Shown: positions 17,285 through 23,326 of the stretch, piece after piece
Position numbering within the stretch: position 1 is the stretch's first letter
How the letters are laid out: each line of letters begins with the position of its first letter
Assembly: GCA_035636095.1 (NCBI GenBank)
Contig: DASPZU010000027.1
Location: forward strand, 1-23,326
Origin: Gp7-AA10 sp035636095
GTDB taxonomy: Bacteria > Acidobacteriota > Thermoanaerobaculia > Gp7-AA8
DNA length: 23,326 nucleotides
Direction: 5' to 3'
The notes under the pieces: generated by a model
What the model was told of the DNA's origin: nothing
What the model saw: the letters and a program-made list of their open reading frames with translations, nothing else
The model's database searches: none
Program-made: the position numbers and the translations under genes

Positions 17285-17947
17285 ATGACTCGCACCACGA
17301 ACGCGCGGCTCGCCGGCTTCATGTTTCTCTTCTACATCGCGACCGCCTTCCCGATGATGGTTCTGTCCAACCGGGTGACGGGCGGCGCGGACGTCGCCGC
17401 GAAGCTCGCGAACATTGCCCAGCATGCGGCGCTGATGCGGGTGATTGTCGTATTCACGCTCCTCATGTTTGTGAACGCCGTCGTGCTGGCGGTGGCGCTC
17501 TACGGGATTACGCGCGACGAGGACCATGAGCTCGCGATCCTGGCGATGTCGTGTCGCATCGGCGAGGGCGTGATCAACGCCATTGGGACCGCTGTTCCGC
17601 TGGGACTGCTATGGATCGCGACGGGAGGTATCGCCGACGCCGCGGCTGCAAAAGGGATCGCTGCCTTCCTGTTGAAGTACGACGGCTGGAGCATGAACAT
17701 CAGTGCGTTCTGCTTTGCCGTGGGCAGCACGCTCTTCGCCTACCTCTTCCTCCGTGCGCGAAGCATCCCCGTCTGGCTTGCGTGGCTGGGCGTCGCCGGC
17801 TCGGCGCTTATCGTAGTGACACTCCCGCTGCAACTGGTCGGTGCCGTCCGCGCACCCTTCATGGACCTGATGTACATACCGGTCGGCGCATTCGAAGTGA
17901 TCGTCGGCTTCTGGTTGCTCATCAAGGGCGTCCGCGTCGCTACCTGA
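17285..17947 (+). CDS. DUF4386 family membrane protein
   Basis: A 220-aa integral membrane protein with about six hydrophobic helices. The N-terminal RLAGFMFLFYIATAFPMMVLSNR, the later CRIGEGVINAIGTAVPLGLLW, and the C-terminal WLAWLGVAGSALIVV with PVGAFEVIVGFWLLIKG are typical of DUF4386. The family has no established biochemical function. The start ATG has only a weak GGGA seven bases upstream; a TAGAAT hexamer ends 12 bases before it. The protein-kinase gene begins about 12 bases after its stop, so the two may be co-transcribed, but no functional link is known. Confidence 0.9.
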   Translation: MTRTTNARLAGFMFLFYIATAFPMMVLSNRVTGGADVAAKLANIAQHAALMRVIVVFTLLMFVNAVVLAVALYGITRDEDHELAILAMSCRIGEGVINAIGTAVPLGLLWIATGGIADAAAAKGIAAFLLKYDGWSMNISAFCFAVGSTLFAYLFLRARSIPVWLAWLGVAGSALIVVTLPLQLVGAVRAPFMDLMYIPVGAFEVIVGFWLLIKGVRVAT

Positions 17948-17958
17948 ACCGTCATCGC

Positions 17959-20181
17959 TTGCCGCTTCTTCCTCGCTCCATTAACATCGTCGCCCTGTCC
18001 ACAATCATCGGCAGAACCCTTTCCCACTACCGAGTGAAGTCGAAGCTCGGCAGCGGCGGGATGGGTGTGGTCTACGAAGCCGAAGACACGACCCTCGGAC
18101 GCAACGTCGCTCTCAAGTTTCTCGCCGCCGAGATGGCGCAGGACGCGATGCTCCTGGAGCGCTTTCAGCGGGAAGCGCGCGCCGCCTCCGCGCTCAACCA
18201 TCCGGCCATCTGCACCGTGTACGCGATCGATCAATTCGAGGGGCAGCACTTCATCGCCATGGAGTTGCTGGAAGGGGAGACGCTCGCGGAGCGGATCCGC
18301 CGCGGCCCGTTCGAGATCGCGCGCCTGCTCGACGTCGGCATTCAGGTCGCGGACGCGCTCGAGTCGGCGCACGCGAAGGGAATCGTTCACCGTGACGTCA
18401 AGCCGGCGAACATCTTCATCAACGCGCGTGGCCAGGCCAAGATCCTCGACTTCGGTCTCGCCAAGATCGAGCGCGGAACCAGCCATGTTTCAGAAGGCCC
18501 GACCGCGATGCGCGAGGACCTCACGAAGGCAGGCACCGCGATCGGCACCGTCGCGTACATGTCGCCGGAGCAGGCCCGCGGACAACTCACCGACGCCCGC
18601 ACCGACATCTTCTCCCTCGGCACCGTCCTGTATCAGATGGGAACCGCTGCGCTTCCTTTCCAGGGCGATACCTCGGCCGTCATCTTCGACAACATCCTCA
18701 ACCACGATCCGGCTCCGGCCCATCAGCTCAATTCCGCCCTTCCTCCCGAGCTCACCCGCATCCTCGGCAAGGCGCTGGAGAAGGATCGAACGCTACGCTA
18801 TCAAAGCGCGACCGATCTGAAGACCGACCTCCTGCGCCTCAAGCGCGATGTCGATTCGGGCAGCCGCCGCGGCTCGGACTCGAGTGAAGCGCGCAAAGCG
18901 GCCGCGACGCTGAAGTCGATCGCCGTGCTCTATTTCGAAAACCTGAGCGGCGTCAAAGAGGATGAGTATCTGCGCGACGGCATCACTGAAGACATCGTCA
19001 CCGAGCTTTCGAAGATCAAGGGACTGCAGATTTTCTCTCGCGCCACGGTCCTCGCGTATCGCGACAAGACGGTCACGCCGGCGGCGATCGGCCAGCAGCT
19101 CAACGCCGCGTACGTATTGACGGGCAGCCTGCGTCGCGCTGGAGCGCGGCTTCGGATCAACGCGCAGCTCGTCGACACGCATACCGATTTCCCGTTGTGG
19201 TCCGAGCGTTACGACCGGGAGATGAAGGATGTCTTCGAGGTGCAGGACGAGATCGCGCGCCGGATTGCCGAGGCGCTCAGGATCACGTTGACGCCGCAGG
19301 AGCAGGAAGAGCTGGCCGTCAAGCCGACTGAGAACCTGCAGGCGTACGACCTCTATCTGCGCGGACGCAGTTACGCGCGGCGGCTGACGCGGCAGGACCT
19401 CGAGTTCGCGCTGCAGATGTTCGAGAACGCGGTGGCGCTCGATCCGAAGTTCGCGCTGGCGTACGCCGCCATCGCGAACTCCTGCGCGCAGTATCACAAC
19501 CTGTTCGAACGCGAGGCGAAGTGGGTCGAACGCGCCACGGCGGCCAGCGAGCGCGCCAGCGCGCTGGGAAGGGACGACGCCGAGGTGCTGGTGGCCGAGG
19601 CGTGGGTGCTGTACATGAAGGAGCAGTACCAGGAGTCGGAGCGGCGTGCGCGGCGGGCGGTTGCCAAGAAGCCCGACGCCGAGACCGCGTACTACCTTCT
19701 CGGTCGGGCGTTGTTTGCGGCCGGCCGCTATCAGGAAATCCTCGACATGGCGGAGGAGGCCATCGCGCATTCGGGCGACAACTACAACATCTACATCCCG
19801 TACGTGAACGCGCTCGGCGCGCTCGGCAAGAATGTCGACAATGCGCGGCAGCAGAGGGTCCAGGTGCTGGAGGCGCAGTTGAGCAAGGTGCCGGAGGACG
19901 CGCGGGCGCGGGTGCTGCTGGCCGGCGACTACGCGTCGATGAATCGCCCCGATGATGCCATGCAGGAAGCCAACATGGCGATGGCGCTTCGTCCGAACGA
20001 CGCGCTGGTCATGTACAACGTCGCCTGCACCTTCTGCGGCCTGAACAGAAAAGACGAGGCGCTAAGCGCGCTGCGCAGGGCGTATGACGCGGGCTTCCGC
20101 GATGCCGAGTGGACGAGGCGCGATCCGGATCTTGCGCTGTTGCGCGACGATCCGGAGTTCGAGCGGATGTATCCAGGGTAG
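17959..20181 (+). CDS. Ser/Thr protein kinase with TolB-like domain and TPR repeats
   Basis: A 740-aa protein counted from the TTG at 17959. Kinase domain (about 24-290): glycine loop LGSGGMGVVY (30-39), K53 in VALKFL, HRDVKPANIF with D146, DFG at 164-166, SPEQARG at 202-208; all catalytic residues are intact. From about 318 comes a TolB_N/FlgO-like region (IAVLYFENLSG, YLRDGITEDIVTELSKI, VLTGSLRRAGARLRINAQLV, WSERYDREMKDVFEVQDEIA), then TPR repeats to the end (VALDPKFALAYAAIANSC, AETAYYLLGRALFAAGRYQE, MALRPNDALVMYNVACTF). No membrane segment is seen, so it is cytosolic. This architecture is common in Acidobacteriota. The start is uncertain: there is no ATG or GTG between the upstream gene and the kinase fold; TTG 17959, CTG 17995 or the ATC before GRTLSHYRV are the options, all lacking a ribosome binding site. 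Substrates are unknown. Confidence 0.93.
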   Translation: MPLLPRSINIVALSTIIGRTLSHYRVKSKLGSGGMGVVYEAEDTTLGRNVALKFLAAEMAQDAMLLERFQREARAASALNHPAICTVYAIDQFEGQHFIAMELLEGETLAERIRRGPFEIARLLDVGIQVADALESAHAKGIVHRDVKPANIFINARGQAKILDFGLAKIERGTSHVSEGPTAMREDLTKAGTAIGTVAYMSPEQARGQLTDARTDIFSLGTVLYQMGTAALPFQGDTSAVIFDNILNHDPAPAHQLNSALPPELTRILGKALEKDRTLRYQSATDLKTDLLRLKRDVDSGSRRGSDSSEARKAAATLKSIAVLYFENLSGVKEDEYLRDGITEDIVTELSKIKGLQIFSRATVLAYRDKTVTPAAIGQQLNAAYVLTGSLRRAGARLRINAQLVDTHTDFPLWSERYDREMKDVFEVQDEIARRIAEALRITLTPQEQEELAVKPTENLQAYDLYLRGRSYARRLTRQDLEFALQMFENAVALDPKFALAYAAIANSCAQYHNLFEREAKWVERATAASERASALGRDDAEVLVAEAWVLYMKEQYQESERRARRAVAKKPDAETAYYLLGRALFAAGRYQEILDMAEEAIAHSGDNYNIYIPYVNALGALGKNVDNARQQRVQVLEAQLSKVPEDARARVLLAGDYASMNRPDDAMQEANMAMALRPNDALVMYNVACTFCGLNRKDEALSALRRAYDAGFRDAEWTRRDPDLALLRDDPEFERMYPG

Positions 20182-20252
20182 TAGGGGGCGCGAGCCAGAA
20201 GTCGGCGCACGCCGTGCACAGGTACAGATTAGCCAGAACATAGGAGGGATTC

Positions 20253-21089
20253 ATGACGTTCGCTGTTGGCGATCGAGTCGGACATCCTGCGCGTCCAGAA
20301 TGGGGGCCGGGAGAGATCCTCGCCGTTTCGGGCGGATCGAAATTCACGATCTACTTCGCTCTGACAGGCCAGAAACTTTTGAAGAACGTGGCGCTCGTAC
20401 GCCTCACGGGTGCTGAATCCTCCCATCCTCTTCTCGAGAATCGTCTTCGGTCCGGAGCAAAGACTCGAACGATTGTCCAACTGAAAGAAAGTTTCCTGCG
20501 CCAATTCCCTGGCGGCTTCGAAGATCCCAGATATGTGAAATTTGAACGTGCCTACAAATTCGCCGCGAGCGAGCTTCTGAAGCGAACGCTGTCTTCAGAA
20601 GAGCTGAATCTGCTGCTGCGCGCGGGCGACCACGCCGAGGTCTGCAGAAGGGCGCTTGCCGTAATCAGCAGGACGAATCTCGTTTTTCCTAACGAACAGA
20701 TGGCTCTGCGTGACGGCATCACGGGCGAAGGCGCTGCTCAGTTCTCTCGAGCCCTCGCCGATCTGCTCTACGGTTCGAGCAGTTCTCAGGATCGATTCGA
20801 GCGCTTCTCGAAGATGTTGGAAATCGTAGGTGCGGCGAAGTGGACGATCGCAACGTACTTTCGTTTTCTTGCCGAGCTGGAAACGCAAATGTTCCTCAAA
20901 CCCGAAGCCACCAAAGCGGCCGCTGAAGCGTGTGGCTTCGAGCTCAACTACCGGCAGGATTTGAACTGGCGAACTTACGAGACACTCCTGGCGTTCAGCG
21001 CGTTTCTAAAAGAAGCGATCGAGGATCTGCGACCAGGCGACATGATCGACTTGCAAGGGTTTATCTGGAAGACCCGCCCTCGCGATTAA
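20253..21089 (+). CDS. DUF3553 domain protein with a large uncharacterised C-terminal region
   Basis: A 278-aa cytosolic protein. Residues 4-55 fit DUF3553: FAVGDRVGHPARPEWGPGEI, then GGSKFTIYFALTGQKLL and NVALVRLTG, a small beta-barrel with SH3/CarD-like features that is usually a stand-alone domain or found at the end of UvrD-like helicases. The remaining ~220 residues are predicted helical (FERAYKFAASELLKRTLSS, EELNLLLRAGDHAEVCRRAL, RFSKMLEIVGAAKWTIATYF); I recognise no family in them. The start has a strong AGGAGG at 20242-20247. The 71-base gap upstream holds nothing else. Directly downstream of the stop are ABC-F fragments. Possible roles include DNA or nucleoprotein binding, by analogy with the N-terminal domain only. 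Confidence 0.75.
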   Translation: MTFAVGDRVGHPARPEWGPGEILAVSGGSKFTIYFALTGQKLLKNVALVRLTGAESSHPLLENRLRSGAKTRTIVQLKESFLRQFPGGFEDPRYVKFERAYKFAASELLKRTLSSEELNLLLRAGDHAEVCRRALAVISRTNLVFPNEQMALRDGITGEGAAQFSRALADLLYGSSSSQDRFERFSKMLEIVGAAKWTIATYFRFLAELETQMFLKPEATKAAAEACGFELNYRQDLNWRTYETLLAFSAFLKEAIEDLRPGDMIDLQGFIWKTRPRD

Positions 21090-21091
21090 AG

Positions 21092-21131
21092 AGGGTCGGC
21101 TACTTCTCGCAGCAGTCTCTTGACCTTCTCA
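21092..21131 (+). pseudogene. ABC-F fragment (VGYFSQQSLDLL)
   Basis: Starting three bases after the preceding stop, the frame reads RVGYFSQQSLDLLTG, matching KVGYFSQESLDLLDR of the intact ABC-F gene (13913-13955). The Q in place of E suggests that the source was a related but not identical ABC-F gene. The similarity fades after about 21131. This block is the one missing from the fragment at 16241-16396. Confidence 0.72.
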
Positions 21132-21276
21132 CGGGCAGGCAAGGCCGAAAAACTTTTTTGTCATTTGCGCACCGTGTTTTCGTCCCACCTTGGTTCAGAG
21201 CGTCGATTCCTAATGGCATCAATTCAGTTCGAATGAACCATGTGGTGCCATATCGATTTAGCAGTTGGTCATTGCG

Positions 21277-21316
21277 TTCTCGCCGAGCTGCGGCGAAAGC
21301 GGCACGGGTGCAGAGC
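21277..21316 (+). pseudogene. ABC-F linker fragment (AAKAAxVQS)
   Basis: TTCTCGCCGAGCTGCGGCGA and the following AAGCGGCACGGGTGCAGAGC correspond to 13594-13632 of the ABC-F gene (FSAHAAKAAQVQSR), with one single-base gap and roughly three quarters of bases equal. In the gene this block lies before VGYFSQ; here it lies after it, so order is not preserved. The intervening 21132-21276 and the following 21317-21378 hold no gene I can support. Confidence 0.55.
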
Positions 21317-21378
21317 GATGATTCTCGGTGGAGTACGACACGGGTAGGGGATTGCCCGCTGGCGTCACACCTTCATCA

Positions 21379-21594
21379 ATGGAGTACATCATCGTTCAGT
21401 ATCCGAACAAGCGGACTGTCTATATCGACGACGAGGAAAACGGCAATACGGGCGAGCGCCTGCGCGTGGAGGAAGGCACGCATACGATCAACCTCGGCGA
21501 TCCTCGCGACTACCGTCCGAAGTGGCGGCGGCCGCAGGTCACGGGGACAACCGCAATCAAGCCGATGATCATCGAGTTCGAGAAGGATGCGTAG
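21379..21594 (+). CDS. Small PEGA-like beta protein, 71 aa
   Basis: A 71-aa protein from the ATG at 21379 (MEYIIVQYPNKRTVYIDDEE); an in-frame ATG at 21328 would add 17 residues that overlap remnant DNA, so the shorter form is preferred. Short beta strands with YIDDEENGNTGERLRVEEGTHTINLGDP resemble PEGA domains, small beta-sandwich units that bind surface polysaccharide or act as extracellular spacers, but here there is no signal peptide. The tail TTAIKPMIIEFEKDA ends eight bases inside the patatin gene, so the two are translationally coupled. Its partner role for the patatin-like lipoprotein is inferred from the overlap. Confidence 0.75.
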   Translation: MEYIIVQYPNKRTVYIDDEENGNTGERLRVEEGTHTINLGDPRDYRPKWRRPQVTGTTAIKPMIIEFEKDA

Positions 21595-23005
21595 ACGGTC
21601 CGTCGCCGCCGCGTTTCTCCTAGTCATCGGGTGCGCGACCTACATTCCGAATCAGCCGCTGCAGCACTACGACAAGACCTACGGGTACCGCTTTTCGAAA
21701 TATCAGGCGGCTGCGAACGAGGACGAGACGTTTCTCATACTCACATTCTCTGGTGGCGGGACGCGCGCAGCGGCGCTCGCATACGGCGTTCTCCAGGAGC
21801 TGGCGGCAACAAAGATCCATGGCGGTACGAAGACGCTCCTCGACGAGGTTGACGTCATCTCATCGGTCTCAGGTGGGAGCTTCACCTCTACCGCATACGC
21901 ATTCGCTGGTCAGATGCCAATTGCCTCGTTTGAGCGGGACTTCCTCCGGCACGACGTTCAAGGCGATCTCAAGCGGGCTGCGCTTAATCCGCGCAACTGG
22001 CCGCGGCTCCTTTCTCCGCGATTCAGCCGCATCGATCTGGCGACTGAGTATTACGACAGTCATATATTCGAAGGGAAGAGCTTCGCCGACCTCATGGCTC
22101 GTGGTCGTCGCCCCTACATCATCCTCAACGCGACGGAGATGGATCTTGGAGCCCGTTTCGAATTTACGCAGGAGCAGTTCGATCCGATCTGTTCTGATCT
22201 GCAGCCAATGAAGGTCGCGCGTGCGGTCGCAGCATCGTCCGCGTTCCCGATTCTTCTCACGCCGATCACTCTTCGGAACTACGCTGTTGAGAAGCCCAGC
22301 TCCACAGCCCCTGCTGAGGGTTCAACGTGGCATTCGCCCTGCGGATACGAAGAACCAAAATGGATCGCGACAGCGATGGAGGATCAGTTCATCAATCCGT
22401 CGCGCTTCCGCACCGCGCTGGAGGTCCGCTCCTATGCCAATCCAAAGCGGCAGTTTCTCCAGCTTATGGACGGCGGCATCGCCGACAACATCGGCCTCCG
22501 CGGACCGATCTGGGCGTTGTCATCCTTGGATCCTGGTTTTTCCGTGCTCCGTCTCATGAATCGCGGCAAAGTAAAGCGCGTGGCGGTGATCGTGGTTGAT
22601 GCAGAGAAGGCTGGTGATGTGCAACTCGATCGCACCGAAAGCCTGCCGAACCTTTTCCAGACGCTCAGCACGATCAGCAACGCTCCGATGGCGAACTACT
22701 CCTTCGACACGGTTGAGCTGCTCCGAACCAGAATCGAGAACTGGAACAAAGAGGCGCTGATGCTGCAGCAGTGCAAGGAACTTTGTCCGCAGGGCAACAT
22801 TCCACCCGGCGACCTAGCGCCGATTACCTTCTACCGCGCGAACATCACGTTCGCTTCTCTGTCTCCCGCGGAGCGCAAGTTCTTCGACTCGCTGCCCACG
22901 AGCTTCTCGCTTACGAACGAGCAAATCGATGCGCTGTTGGCGGTTGGTCCGCACCTGCTGCGTGAGTCGGCCGATTACAGAAGACTAGTGAAGGATTTGC
23001 AGTGA
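21587..23005 (+). CDS. Patatin-like phospholipase, predicted lipoprotein
   Basis: A 472-aa lipid acyl hydrolase. Residues 1-16 are a lipoprotein signal (MRRRSVAAAFLLVIGC, lipid-modified C16). The oxyanion loop SGGGTRAAALAYG (about 55-67) and the nucleophile motif SSVSGGSF with S95 precede the catalytic Asp in LMDGGIADN (D295), so the Ser-Asp dyad of patatins is complete. The motif starts with Ser rather than Gly (S-V-S-G-G), a common bacterial variant. Patatins release fatty acids from phospholipids or other lipids. The C-terminal ~130 residues (ETVELL-like helices, a Cys pair QQCKELCPQG, ITFYRANITFASLSPAERKFF) are extra and without assignment. GAGAAGG directly before the ATG may be the ribosome binding site. 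The gene overlaps the small PEGA-like gene by eight bases. Confidence 0.92.
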   Translation: MRRRSVAAAFLLVIGCATYIPNQPLQHYDKTYGYRFSKYQAAANEDETFLILTFSGGGTRAAALAYGVLQELAATKIHGGTKTLLDEVDVISSVSGGSFTSTAYAFAGQMPIASFERDFLRHDVQGDLKRAALNPRNWPRLLSPRFSRIDLATEYYDSHIFEGKSFADLMARGRRPYIILNATEMDLGARFEFTQEQFDPICSDLQPMKVARAVAASSAFPILLTPITLRNYAVEKPSSTAPAEGSTWHSPCGYEEPKWIATAMEDQFINPSRFRTALEVRSYANPKRQFLQLMDGGIADNIGLRGPIWALSSLDPGFSVLRLMNRGKVKRVAVIVVDAEKAGDVQLDRTESLPNLFQTLSTISNAPMANYSFDTVELLRTRIENWNKEALMLQQCKELCPQGNIPPGDLAPITFYRANITFASLSPAERKFFDSLPTSFSLTNEQIDALLAVGPHLLRESADYRRLVKDLQ

Positions 23006-23150
23006 AGTCGGTGGCAAGCCGCCGGGCCAGCTGAATTTTTTCCTTTTCGCGGCACGGAAGGGTGGTATCTCGGCCTTCCTAGTCACTACTTGATAAGCAA
23101 AGGCGCCGGGGGTCCGATCGAGCGGATTTCGTGCGCCAGGACGTGCACCC

Positions 23151-23173
23151 AAGGGGCGGAGCTGTAGCCCCTT
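23151..23173. terminator. Inverted repeat in the intergenic region after the patatin gene
   Basis: AAGGGGC (23151-23157) and GCCCCTT (23167-23173) form a 7-bp stem with a 9-base loop followed by TT. It may be a weak terminator. Otherwise 23006-23240 holds a T-run near 23034-23044 and no gene. Confidence 0.3.
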
Positions 23174-23240
23174 TCGTGCGGCGGGCGAGCATGTCCCTTC
23201 GGCAGTTGAAATCTGAGAGGCGATTCCTGTCCATTGTGGC

Positions 23241-23326
23241 TTAAGCCGTGTTCGCGAGCGACTGTTTAGCATCGATCGCTCGATCAAGAATGTCGATCAG
23301 GCGTTTCATCTGTTTGTGACCTTTCA
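23241..23326 (-). CDS. Possible C-terminal end of a minus-strand gene cut by the window edge
   Basis: The minus strand is open from the right edge to a TAA at 23241-23243 and reads KGHKQMKRLIDILDRAIDAK then QSLANTA, an amphipathic helical tail with good codon use for this genome. An ATG at 23307-23309 would give only 22 residues. Too short for a family call, and it could be chance. Confidence 0.3.
   Translation of the reverse strand, partial: KGHKQMKRLIDILDRAIDAKQSLANTA

Noticed and set aside
17551..17958. An ATG-initiated long N-terminal extension of the kinase
   Set aside because: It would overlap nearly the whole second half of the DUF4386 gene, and the extension is an Arg-rich shadow translation.
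18793..19770. A 325-codon minus-strand frame
   Set aside because: Shadow of the kinase-TPR gene; Arg/Leu/His-rich and without motifs.
23006..23240. A further ABC-F fragment in the right-hand intergenic region
   Set aside because: I looked for the linker, Walker A, VGYFSQ and PGVHA blocks and found no convincing match.

Overview
The window is GC-rich and densely coded. Its gene families point to a soil or environmental bacterium, and I infer Acidobacteriota (a Thermoanaerobaculia-like lineage). The reasons are a Ser/Thr protein kinase fused to a TolB-like plus TPR region, a DUF11 repeat protein, a DUF6036 nucleotidyltransferase module, an S9 peptidase of the glutamyl-endopeptidase type, several secreted orphan proteins, and few Shine-Dalgarno sequences on many genes. 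No rRNA, tRNA, CRISPR array or transposase was seen.

Layout. 1-2178 (minus): an AidB-like acyl-CoA dehydrogenase followed by a secreted DUF11 repeat protein that runs off the left edge. 2307-3286 (plus): three tightly packed orphan small genes (60 aa cytosolic, 216 aa with one membrane segment, 46 aa with a signal peptide). 3360-8056 (plus): a large secreted thermolysin-like metallopeptidase with a GWP/FG-GAP beta-propeller, then a secreted dienelactone hydrolase. 8097-8707 (plus): a compact toxin-antitoxin pair (AbrB/MazE-type antitoxin, Doc toxin) with an inverted-repeat operator. 8718-12703 (minus): two paralogous coiled-coil genes, each behind the same duplicated leader containing the same small palindrome. 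One is followed by an orphan 217-aa gene; the other by a frameshifted DUF2442 gene and an S9 peptidase. 12756-14382 (plus): an ABC-F ATPase with a frameshift at its second H-loop. 14383-16196: a REP-like palindromic block, a secreted protein with an 11-residue Asn-rich repeat, and a terminal hairpin. 16398-17191 (minus): a two-gene nucleotidyltransferase module. 17285-20181 (plus): a DUF4386 membrane protein and the kinase. 20253-23005 (plus): a DUF3553 protein, then a PEGA-like small protein and a patatin-like lipoprotein. At the right edge is the possible tail of a minus-strand gene.

The most unexpected structure is that degenerate pieces of the ABC-F gene recur between unrelated genes downstream of it: 16241-16396, 17242-17272, 21092-21131 and 21277-21316, all on the plus strand. 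Two of them carry a copy of the extreme 3' end of the ABC-F gene and bracket the nucleotidyltransferase module as imperfect 31-bp direct repeats. This looks like accretion of accessory modules at the 3' end of an ABC-F gene, or the debris of lost ABC-F paralogues. A second theme is the placement of -10-like hexamers only 6-12 nt before the start codons of genes that lack a Shine-Dalgarno sequence, which suggests leaderless or near-leaderless transcription.
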